A DNA stretch of 64,000 bases, taken from Eudromia elegans. Lineage: Eukaryota > Chordata > Aves > Tinamiformes > Tinamidae. This document shows positions 39,501-50,017 of the stretch, one piece after another. Under the pieces are notes generated by a model, which was given only the letters and a program-made list of their open reading frames with translations, searched no databases and was not told the origin of the DNA. Location of the stretch: positions 992,001-1,056,000 of the forward strand of contig PTEX01000004.1 of the NCBI GenBank assembly GCA_003342815.1. The letters run 5' to 3'. The translations under genes were made by a program, and so were the position numbers. The first letter of the stretch is position 1. Every line of letters starts with the position of its first letter.

Positions 39501-42500
39501 AAATACAGAAAGCACTACGGTATACTCCCTGTATTTTGAATAACATATGTAGTGAGTCTACTACAGAGGGTCTCAAGTGTGTCATTTGGGCTAAATACAT
39601 TCTCTGGCGTGTCGAATTTAAATCATCTGACAAGCTTCCATGCTCAAGAGCCTTCAGCAGCAACTCCACCTAGCAGATACCTCTGTGGGGATATTTCCTC
39701 TGAGACAAAGCACAAACTAGTGTCTAAGGTGTCCATCAGAAGTATTTCTGCTTCATAAGGATGAGGTTAGGGATTAAAAACCTTCAGCAAGGGCTCTGCT
39801 TTCTGTAATGTGTCATTGCCTGGATCCCTAAAGTAAACCCTGGTCCATAGGCACTTCTCAAGAGAGTCTGCATCTCTAATCCAACAACCACCCACCACCT
39901 AAGTCTCACGTATTAAAAGAAATATCCATATTAACTGTCTTTTCAGCATTTTGTAGACTTCAATTAAAGGATTATCCAAGACAGATGAACTATTAAAGAC
40001 ACAGATGCTTCCAAGGGACCTACAAGCAGCATGATGGATAGCTCGTGATATTGTCATCTATCTTCATCATTTGCCCAAGATCAGCAGGGCAGAAATGTAA
40101 CAGACAGAAGGTCATTTAATGCAGAGTGGGAGGGGGGATGGAGGAAAGGGAAAAGACGGAGAGCTATGCAAAGCCAGCAAACCTGACACCACTTTTGCTG
40201 TGGCCAAGCACCGCAAATAAGTTTAGACCAGAGACAAGAGGGGGAAGACTGAGCTCCAACCACGCTTCTTTCAAAATCAGCATGTCAGAATCTCTTCGAC
40301 AGAATGAAATTGCTTATATTTGGCAGGTCTGTTATTAAAGCCAGACAGGAGTCAAGACAACCTGCTTTTGAGGTCAGTTACATTATCTGAGACAGTTATT
40401 CAATGGACACAAGAAGAGCTACTCTCAGGTGGAGGCTGGAGGCATTTGGACAAAAGCACACGGCTGAGATCAAACAATTCTGCTTCCTTAGGGAAGGAAA
40501 AAGCCATTTCCTGCTCTCTGCCCCATCCCTCACAGGATTGCACTGGAGTCCCCTGATGGTAGCCAGCGATGGGAACAACCGAAATGGCATCCACCGGTTC
40601 ACAGAGGGTTTGGAGGTGCCCCGCAGATCCGCACTGCAGCAGTTTCAGTAATCACTGACCATACTGAAAACTTCAGCAGAGATGGATTAACAGACACTGG
40701 TCAACACTTTAAATGACTTTTTTTTTCCTCTCTCTCTTTAATAATTTCCAAAATAAAGATGTCATCATTTTGACAAGTCATGGATTGACTGTTCATTTCT
40801 GAAGTTAACCACATCCTACTTTTTTCTTCCAGCTGGATTTTCTTCCTATTCAGAACTATTTTAACATATGTAAATTGTTTGGCTCACCATAAATGTGCAG
40901 TTTTCAGTGATTTAACTAACACCCAAGAAAAAAAGCCCTCGTTCTACACGTATCCCAAAGTTAGTAGCCACTTTGAAATGAACTCACTTTCATAGTCATG
41001 GAAAATTCTTCTTCCATAAACACCAGTTAGCCAACAGAGCTTTCAGTCAGCTCTCACCTTTTTACTGAAAGTCCCTTTTTTTTCCCAGTACTGGAGGAAC
41101 TCTTCTGTGGCCCCAAAACACTGCAGACAAGACCAGCTGACAGGAAGGCCCCATCTCCACTCCCACTGTTTCCACAGGCCTCAAATGGCAGTAAGCATTG
41201 AAATACTTCCACACAAATAATCAAATCTACCAGAAAATGCTCCCCCTCACACAGCTTGTTTCACAGGTACCCAAGCAGCCAATTTCCATCTCCCCCTTGG
41301 GGATCATTATTAAGATAACTGTAATTAAGGTTTGCATCTAATCCCCAATGTTCCACAGCTGAGATTATTATACTAGCTCCTGGGTAACAAGATTGTAATG
41401 TCACAAAGATACATCCCCATGTACAACTCAACTCTACTGGAAATCAATAGGTAGCCTTCTTCCAATGACAGGTAATAATTAGTACATTAGGCAGCCTGGA
41501 AAATGAACAAGAATCTCCTTCAGGACCATGCATTCCCTCCAGCTTTTATTTTTCTGTCAAGAATTTTCACTGCAAAAATTAGGAAAAGATTACAAGACCT
41601 TTTTGCCTCTTTCTCCTCACTTCCTCTGCCTCCTTCCTTTCATGGTCCTGAACTTCAAAACTCGAAAACTAACAAATCCTTCTTCTCCTCCTCAAAATCT
41701 AGCACTGCCTGCCCACTTTCTTCCATATGTTGGCATTCTCTCAGCTGCCCAAGTGCTGTAAATATTTTATGATACAAACTGGTCCACATTAATGACTCCA
41801 ATCTTAAAGGTAGCTTTCAGCCTAAGGTATAAACAAAATCTTTTATACAGGGCAATTATACAGATTTCAAATGTACCAGCAAAATTTTTGAACTACCTCA
41901 CCAAAATCAAAGGAATTCTTTTGTATTTATAGGAGCATCACTATGAACAAATTCTAGTCCACAAAATATAAAGACTCACTTTGATCTCCGTCTAACCTTT
42001 CTCTCTCACTAATGAAGGATCTTTGAAAGCTATTTTCCGTTTGGGCAACCTAGGAAATGAAAAGTAGTCTTATTAAGAACCTACAATAATAAGGAAATAG
42101 AGAGTTCTAGAATAGACAATCTTTGTGCTGTCCAGGAAAGTGTTAAGTAAACCCTATCCCATCAACATCACTACACTACACTTATTAGAGACCTGGAGAA
42201 CAGCTTAAAAGCACTAACACCTAGTTTGCTCAGTCAGGTATCATCAAGATGGGAGAGCACACACAGTCTCTGACTGGGGCAAAATAAATGGACTAGAGCC
42301 AATTGCCAGACAGAGTTCCCATAGAAAAAATAAATAGAACCAGCATGTGATTTATGTTTTCATAATCCATAATAGCAGTCATGGCTGGATCACAGAAGAA
42401 AGAAGGAGGAACAGACAAGTAAAAGCCACTCTATTGCTAAAGGGACAGTTTCAGAGGCCAGTTCTTCCATGAGGCAAAATATGCAGGCTGTAGTATCACT

Positions 42501-43639
42501 CAGTTACTTAAACAATGCAAAGTGACAATTGTTGCCATGAACAGCAGAAAGTATCACAGAAAATACCGCAGTATTTTGTTGACCAAAGAGTCAAAATCAC
42601 AGCAAACCAAGCTGCGGCAATATTCTTCCATGATATGTCTGTGAAAATGATGCAGCTACTGACCCAGGTCGGGAAGAGAATAAAGTAACTGCTTGAACTG
42701 CCCAAAGGTTGATAGTGCAGCCGTCATCACTGCCACCTGCATGAAGTCTCTCTCCTCCTGTTCTACTGAAATCCGTAGGACAGCTGGACAGTAGCTTTTG
42801 TGCTGACAGCAGCCAGGTGTGCACAGATATCAGTGACTGATTGCAGCTCTTGTCTGCCATGCTTTTGAAGTAATTGGAATTAAATAACTCACTAGAGACT
42901 AGCTGCATTTTCAGCATCACAAAAGGACAAAGTTGGCTAGCTTCCTCATTAGGCACGGAGAAAGAACAAAAAAGCTTCAACCTTGAAAGCTGAAAGGTGC
43001 AAAAGAAACAATTCCTAACGGAACTTCTCTCAAATTCCATCCTCCTCACACAAAACAGACACCCAAATCCACCCTGATGTTAACAGCTGCCCTTCTCAGG
43101 TAACTCCCAAAGCACATACGGGGCAAACAAGCTCCTGATTTGCTACCTGAGGCTTTACAATTGCTACTCCAGACAGTAAAAAGCCATTCAGTAAATAGAA
43201 AGGCAACAAGTGTTCTCAAAACACTGAAGAGGTGAAACAATTATGTAGGGGGTTAAGTTACCCTTAAGGCTTTAAGAAGTAGTAGAGAGAGATTGTTGCC
43301 CTAAAGATGTTAGAATTCTCAGAGCTGAAGAGCAAATGAAGATAAACAGTGGTAAGAAGGGTAGGGTAAGCTGGGCTCACAACCCAGATCGTGGTAATAT
43401 GACTTGCACTATGTGCTAAAGTAGATAGCTGCATTTCCCTCCCATTCCTCTCCCCTTTATCCCAATTCTCACAGTATAAGGTCATTAAGACACAGGGACG
43501 GAGGACAGCAAAGGCTTATGGTAGGAACTGAAAATGAGCCACAAGCCAGAACACAGCCTTGTAGAGGAGGCCTAAAACAGCACTAGGTAAGCGAGGGCAG
43601 TGCCAGAGGAGACGAGTACGGAGTAGGCAGGGTGCCTGA
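33566..43639 (-). other. NRXN3 intron, no genes seen
   Basis: This is about 10 kb of intronic, mostly unique-looking sequence. It contains pyrimidine-rich stretches (35121-35156), TTTATTTATTTATTTG near 39481, and a homeodomain-word-rich patch at about 41290-41400 (GTAATTAAGG, TAATCCCC). No frame resembles a known protein. Confidence 0.6.
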
Positions 43640-44060
43640 CCCGCTGTAACGCAGGGTGATTCACTCAAGATAACTCAGAGGTGACTCTTGCTTCATGTAG
43701 AGCGGGTGTCTCCGTAGCATCCACCACAGGTCCCCGAGCATGCTGATATTTAAACAGCTGACTGGTTTAGCCATGCATGGCTAATGAAGTCTGTGCAGAT
43801 TTATTCTCCGCACACCAGCAACCTCTTGCTCTCTGACTCAGTAAGTGATAAGCTGGGCACATTAGAAATGAACGGGTGATAATTAAACATGAACAACGAA
43901 AAGGGTGTCTGCAAGTAAATCAAGCTGAGCATGCTGGCACCGACATTAGGAGAGGCTGTGAAGCCTGCACAGAAATTGGCCCAGATGGTAACAAAACCAA
44001 AACACTAGCGAGAGGGAAGACGGCTCATCTCTAAGCTGGGAGTCTGCATCTCCCAATGAG
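43640..44060. promoter_or_regulatory. Candidate conserved non-coding element or enhancer
   Basis: This segment differs in texture from its surroundings. It has a balanced base composition, TAAT-type words (CTAATGAAG, GATAATTAAAC), a TGACTCAG AP-1-like word and an 18-bp perfect palindrome at 43767-43784. Such words are common in neuronal enhancers, but I cannot see conservation here, so this is a guess from appearance. Confidence 0.2.
43767..43784. repeat. 18-bp perfect palindrome
   Basis: TTAGCCATGCATGGCTAA equals its own reverse complement. Its centre is ATGCAT. It could be a dimeric protein-binding site. By a simple count, about 0.2 perfect 18-bp palindromes are expected in 64 kb, so chance is possible. 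Confidence 0.9.
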
Positions 44061-46113
44061 GGGAGCAATAGATGCCCAGTGGCAGTTAACATGAGAGTGA
44101 AGCATGAATGGCTCATAAGCACACCAAAATAAAGTCCGTCTTTATTATTACTTTTGTTTTCTCCCTATTAGCAGGAAGGCTCCTCTCATGTCTATTGTAC
44201 CACCATGTTTAAGCGGGGGTGACTGAAGTTGGTTTTGCCACTGCCTCTTTGTAACCTTGACTACAGGCTCCAGAGGTGTCAACTAACTTAGGTATCATTT
44301 AGGCAGGGGAGGGAAGCGCCTGCTCAGACATCCCACGCGCATCATGCAGCGTATACACGTGGCAGAAAGCTCAGCTTCAGTCTTCCTCGATCAGGCCACT
44401 GTGTTCTGTGCTTGACTCAAAAGCATTCATCTGGAACTTGTTTTGCTAATTTTGACATCTTTAAGTGAAAAAAGAGAGGCAGCAGCAAAGTCACCGTGAC
44501 TTCATCTCCCTCTCATGCTTCCCTCCTCCTAAATGTGATTCACCAAAAGGTGGTAGAAGTGTATAGGTTACACGTCACATAAAAAGAGATCTTTGAAGAA
44601 AAATGCAACCAATTATACAGAAAGAACAACAACAAGCCTGTATATCTCCACTCTACCAGACCAAAAAGTAAGCACTTTTTAACCAGACAATCACATGAGA
44701 AGGTGAGAAGACTGCTCAGTTTTATGAACAGACCCCTTGCAATATGTGCAGTGTGGAAGCCTGACGATACACACACAAGAGAACAGACAAATACGAGCTG
44801 CCTTTGCTTCCTACCAACAGGATAGGAAAACAGTTTTTAACCAGGTGGATATTACAACCCAGAGTTTATAAATAAATGAATGAATAACCCTGCTAAAAAG
44901 CCAATCAATAGCAGGCAGATGGACTTAACAACTACTTCAACAAAAACACCTGTTTGAAAAAGTGCTTTATACTCTTCTTGCACTAGCCATCGCTGCCGGC
45001 TATTGATCTTTTGCAGACAAACAGCCTCCATTAACACATCGCTGTGTTAGCCTGGTGATTCCTCCTGGAAAGCTGGACCCTCAGTGTTTCCAGCTGCATG
45101 AGGCACTGAGCAACAAGCAGACTTTTCTATGACCTTATTTCCCATACACATACCATTCCCATTAACTAGTTTACTGAAGCCTGCTTTTCTATACATTCTC
45201 TCTGTGCAAAGAAGAAAACATGTCATAGTTTGACCAGACAGAGAACTGAAATAGGTTCAGGGGTCTGTAAACCTGATGACAGCCATAAACCATAAGCAGA
45301 AGCCACATATCCGGTAACTTAAGAGTCTATAATTACCATATATCCATCTAGTTTCACCATGAAGAAATAAGTAGTTTCAATGGAATTAAGTCGATAGGAT
45401 GGTATTCTCTTCAAATGCAAATGTTTCATCAGCATGGTTTAACTTCCAATTCTGGTACTTTATCTGCACAAAGTTACACATTTGAATAACCTAAGTAACA
45501 TTAGGCTTGCTACATAACACCATGAATGTACAAATGCATCTACAGATGTGCAATTTGCATCTCTGCCATCCTAGTTGTTTATGTTTCACCTTCATGTCTC
45601 AGAAATAGCAGTTCCAAGCCAGTTACATCTGAACTGAGTGGCTTAATGCTCCAGTCCTGAGACAGGATTACAGAGTAGTAACAATTTCAGATGAATCATA
45701 TCAGCTCACACAGCTTTCTTGAGTACTGATAGGACTGAATAACTTTTCAAAGTTCACTCTAGCATACAACAAATCTCCATTACCCAGGTATCAATGAGGA
45801 TGATCCAAAGAGATCATCAAACAGTAACTTAAAAGACAACCAGATATGCTATTTATCTCAGAGCCACTGAAATATTCTGCAAACATATAGCAACACAGAT
45901 ATCCCAGTGTGGACACACATGTCGTGTTTAACAGGTATGGGAAAACCAAATGTATTCAGCTGGCCTTCCTTTGCTACCATTTTCACTGTGTAAATCTAGA
46001 GCACTTCTACTGACTTCTGTGTTTCACATTTACATCGGTGGGAGACCACAACTTGCTCATAAAATAGGAACAGCCATCTACCAGATTAACAGAATTAGAC
46101 TCCTGTGGTCACC
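44061..46113 (-). other. NRXN3 intron, no further features seen
   Basis: Intronic, unique-looking sequence. I recognise no coding sequence or repeats. Confidence 0.6.
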
Positions 46114-46136
46114 TTTTTTTTTTTTTTTTTTTTTTT
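46114..46136 (+). repeat. Poly(T) homopolymer, 23 bases
   Basis: An uninterrupted run of 23 Ts. No retroelement body is recognised on either side. Confidence 0.9.
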
Positions 46137-46499
46137 AAACCAAAAAGTCTGAGGCATTTCTAAATAACAACAAGGGTTCAGCTTATACCGAAGTTATCTT
46201 CCACTGCCACCCCTTGTGCTAAATCCAGTCTAAAGAACATCCAATACAATTAACAAGTGCTTTTACTTCCACTAGACCTGGGTAGGGAAGCAACCCTACC
46301 TAACAGATGAGCAAAGGAAGCAAGCCCACAATGCTTCCTAACAACTATGCTATCTGGAAGAGAACTGTGTTCTCAATGTCCTGATGACAAAGCAAAGTCT
46401 CAAAAAAAGAAAAAAAAAACCCCACAACAAGATGTTATACGCACTTTTTGGAGATCCTTGCCGAAGTCTCGCCATGTCCCAGCAGTCCACGTGACTTAC

Positions 46500-46529
46500 C
46501 TTTCCAGGTCATTTTCAACCCCCATCCTC
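46500..46529 (-). other. Candidate 30-nt in-frame microexon (unverified)
   Basis: On the neurexin strand, CTGCTCACAG precedes a 30-nt segment ending GGAAAG|GTAAGT. It is a multiple of three. Read in phase 1 from the EGF3 exon it is open throughout, giving ten codons with no stop. A UGC element sits within ten bases of the acceptor and the pyrimidine tract is weak, both traits of SRRM4-dependent neuronal microexons. It would lengthen the EGF3-LNS6 linker. Nothing beyond sequence signals supports it. Confidence 0.22.
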
Positions 46530-48032
46530 CTGTGAGCAGCTAATTGACCAGCAAGGGCTGACACTGGAAGGCTGGCTACCTTACCCAAGTCACCCCCATT
46601 GAAATCGAACTACTGTCTGTGCTCTGCATGGTTTCCAGTTGTCAGCTCTAAAAAGCAGTAAGGAATCCCCAATTACAGACATAGGAAACAAGCTTGTTGA
46701 TATTTTAGAGCCTGCTCGAAGTCATTAGCAACAGTATAACAGCAGCACTGTGACATTCTGGAGCTGTGAAGCCCAATGCATTAGAAGCAAAGATGATGTA
46801 TCAATAAACTCTCTAGAGATCTGTGGCATGTACTTAAATGCAGCCCAGCAGGTTTCACCGCATCATTTCTCTTAGGTAATGGGTTTAAAATGTACTGTGC
46901 CTACTAAGCCTAAGTTGAATGACTGAACAAGGAGTGCACAAGTGTGCAAGAATAGGAAACCGGAGTGCCAAATAGGGCTTTCAGTTCCCCATTCTTGGGA
47001 AACTCTTGTTCCATAAAAGGCAGAAAACCAGAACCAAATTTTGTGGCCTTAATAAAAAACGTTTTCGTCTGCATCCAAGAGAGTAATTTGGATTCCATAA
47101 CAACTCAAGAAAAGATCTTGTACTGGGAATATCCAAATCTCTGCCCAAAGTACCCTTCTACACTGCCCCTCTGTCATAGCATGACTGAAGATGGGTCTTT
47201 CTAGTATCTCCTTGGTAGAAATATGCTAGGAGAAAGGGGAGAGCAATTTGGATAACATTGCACTATCTGAATGGCCCACAGGCTTGGTATCCTGCAGCAG
47301 GAACTTGTAAAACAGTTCATTGTACATGCCATCAAATCAACTGTACAGCTCAGACATCTGGGGGAAGATCTGACATGGTTGTGGCACTAACACTGCACAG
47401 ACCTGGCTAATACAGTGTACTATCAATGCTCTTAATGAAAAGCAGCAGCTTGTGAAATGCATGAGGTCAGAGTGAACTATAAGAGTCTTTCCTGGCCCTA
47501 AAATTTATGAACACAATGAACCAAATTATTGAAACTTATTGTCACACTGCAGCACTTAGTGTACTTTGTTCTCATCTCTTTAAAGTGAAGGGGGGAAAAA
47601 GGCCTAATTATCTTCCTGAATAACACAACTGGCAGAGAACAGAACTGAACTGATCTCCTTGCTTTCTAGATGGGAAAAAAAAACCCTACCAAAATAACTG
47701 AAGAAAAAGCATAAAAACTGAGATTTTCCAGTAGGAAGATTTCAGATCTTTTTTTGCAATTATATTAGGGATCTTAATACTAATTGGCCAGAAAAAATAT
47801 ATCCAATTTTTTGAAGGAAATCAGTACGGCAAGAAGCACAATACTGCTGCTAGACGGTAGTGTTGATGCTTCAAACTGACGGATGCTTCAAAGAAGCTTT
47901 CTAGGTAACGAAGTTTAGCTTTAGCACCGAACAAGCTGTATTTCATTTGTCATCAAAATTAATTGTGTTCTTTACCTTCCCACCATCAGGGTTCACAGCT
48001 CCCTCTAATCTGGTGGAAAAAAGCTTACTTAC
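46530..48032 (-). other. NRXN3 intron downstream of EGF3, donor-proximal
   Basis: This is the start of an intron of at least 48 kb, beginning GTAAGTAAGC. It is unique-looking A/T-rich sequence without recognisable repeats or exons. Confidence 0.7.
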
Positions 48033-48152
48033 GGTCATTACACTGGCTTCCCGAATACGAAGTCATGGAACAATCGCAAGTGAAGCCTTCCCACTGCTGA
48101 TTACAGATGCCCTGGTTTGCACAGGAATCCTCTTGGCAGGTAGTGCTTGGTC
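48033..48152 (-). CDS. NRXN3: Neurexin-3 alpha exon: EGF-like domain 3
   Basis: This 120-nt symmetrical exon (phase 1 to phase 1) encodes 40 residues: [16 protein letters not shown] followed by [20 protein letters not shown] and Asn-Asp. It contains exactly six cysteines with EGF-like spacing (C-x4-C-x5-C-x8-C-x-C-x9-C), which should form three disulfides. The acceptor is TTCTCTAG|GACC and the donor GACC|GTAAGT, an excellent match. In alpha-neurexins this domain links LNS5 to LNS6, the domain that binds neuroligins, LRRTMs and cerebellins. The split codon C|C- at the donor fits the family's Asn-Asp-Pro-Gly-Thr-Thr-Tyr continuation into LNS6. The next exon is not in this window. Confidence 0.95.
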
Positions 48153-49810
48153 CTAGAGAAAGGATGACAAGAAAACCATGAAACAAATCCGGGCAGAACA
48201 TTTTGGGTGGGCCCACAACAGTTCCAATTCGTCATTGCCATTACTATATCAGTATCTTCATGCAGAAGAGAAAAAGCACTAACCAAACACTGTTCCAATC
48301 CTGGACATGCAAACTCAAGTAAACACAGGACACAGACAATTGCACACTCTACAACAAAACAGCAAACTAACACAGAGCAAGGAAAAAGAGTGAACAGTAA
48401 CATATTCCCTCTTAGGCAGGCTCAATCAGTGTGTTCAGTATTCATTCAAAGAAATTGATAGCAAAATATGTGATGGATAACTGAAACATTGACAGATTGA
48501 CAGGCCCAAAACTCACCATCCTTGTAGTGACGCTTGTTAGAGTGAAATGGGCCCTCGACTGATGTTTCATCCCACCCAAAGAACACTGATATGTGAATCC
48601 AAACTGAGGTTTTGTACCCTGTTTGCTTTCAAGGTGAAGAATATGCTGTCTAGACCTATCAGAAAGGTTCCTCTGGAAATATATCAATAAAGCCCTCCTG
48701 AGGACATGACATCAGTCCACAATAATTTTCTTTCCATCCTGGACTAGTTTCCACAGTCTTTAGGGGAAGTGGGGAAGGAATCAGCTATTACTAACAGAAC
48801 ACATTGTTTTGTGGAGCTATTAGTTGGTATCAGATAAACCTTGTAAAAAACAAACAAAACAACAGGCAAAGGGTGATCTTCAGATGAGAAAGATCCTGAA
48901 TGACAGCTGTTGCATCATCCAGAAGGAAGCAGCTGAATTTTAAATCATCCTGAAAAGTGAAGCTGCAGCCATAGATTAAAGGAACATGAGTTCGTGAGTG
49001 ACTTCCTAGGCAGGTATTTTATCTTCAGTGAACTAGACACAGGTATGCTGCTCCTATTGTGCCATACTTCAATAAAATGAACAACTACACTTGAAATACC
49101 TGCCTCTCTCTTTTTCTTAATCCTGCATCGAGTGAAAAAAGAAGGAAGAAAGGACAATAAAGAAGAATTCAGAAGTGGGAATTCACAGGTACTACATATA
49201 CCTACATCTTCCTTGCCTTTACACTTATAAAAGATGTGGATACAATTATACACACATATGTAAGGGGCTGGAGTCTGGCATGTGCTCACTCCTTCCGACT
49301 GCAAATACGCCTAGAAGTATAAATGAGCATATTACAAAGAAAATACAACTACATGAAAGCTTTCTATAGCACCAGGGGTACACACACACCAATAAACATA
49401 AGTAGAAGAACATTTTCAATGCCAATATCTTCTCTTCCCGTATTTTTCTAAGAACCTTGACTTTGATAGGAGTAATTGGATTTGACAACAGGCATCACCC
49501 TTTGAGAATGACCTTTGTCCAGGTGTCAAAAGAAAACAGAGCAGAACTCTGTTCAAGAGACAAACTGACACCAGGCCTAGTAACAGTCCTCGAGTCCCTA
49601 CAAGCAGATACAGCACAAAGAGCTGGAGGACTAGTATTAATGGCAAGTGTTATGGTTTTTGAACTTTACTTTGCAGAATATAACTGTGAGAATGGAAACT
49701 TCACTTTGTAAACACTAAGTGGAAAACCGACCAGCCATCAGCATCTTCTGAAGAAGAATTTTGAAACTCTGAGAAGACTGGGAAGAAGCTTGAAGACTGA
49801 TCTGCTGTCT
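48153..49810 (-). other. NRXN3 intron, acceptor-proximal part of the 12.2-kb intron
   Basis: This ends in TTCTCTAG before the EGF3 exon. It contains unique-looking sequence and short CA repeats near 49380. A good donor word, ATG|GTGAGT, occurs at about 48514, but I see no pyrimidine-tract acceptor at a sensible distance upstream. Confidence 0.7.
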
Positions 49811-50014
49811 TTAGAGCTGGTGATCCAAGGCATTAAAAGTTTTGCCCCACTTATCAACACTATGGGACATTCGCACAATAACTGGATCTTTCTTTAGAGA
49901 GTTCAGCTCCCACTGCTGCTCATAGTTCTGCATGGCGGTGTGGCCATCTAGTTCCAACATCAACGTCTGCTTCAGATGAACTAACAGGCATGTCGGTCTC
50001 CATTCAGACTCATC
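49811..50014 (-). pseudogene. Unidentified short open frame, possible gene relic
   Basis: A minus-strand frame of 67 codons lies between an upstream TAG and a TAA. Its composition looks protein-like rather than random: it includes LKQTLMLELDGHTAMQNYEQ and then DPVIVRMSHSVDKWGKTFN. I do not recognise the family. It has no convincing start codon, and the upstream sequence in other frames is broken by stops, which would fit a decayed retrocopy or a lost exon. It could also be a conserved but unannotated exon, or chance. Confidence 0.25.
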
Positions 50015-50017
50015 CTA

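Noticed and set aside
46240..46340. MIR-like SINE relic (AACAGATGAGCAAAGGAAGCA)
   Set aside because: Only one short core-like word matches and the flanking order is missing.
48450..48600. Possible extra exon ending at donor ATG|GTGAGT near 48514
   Set aside because: No acceptor with a pyrimidine tract lies at a plausible distance upstream on the minus strand.
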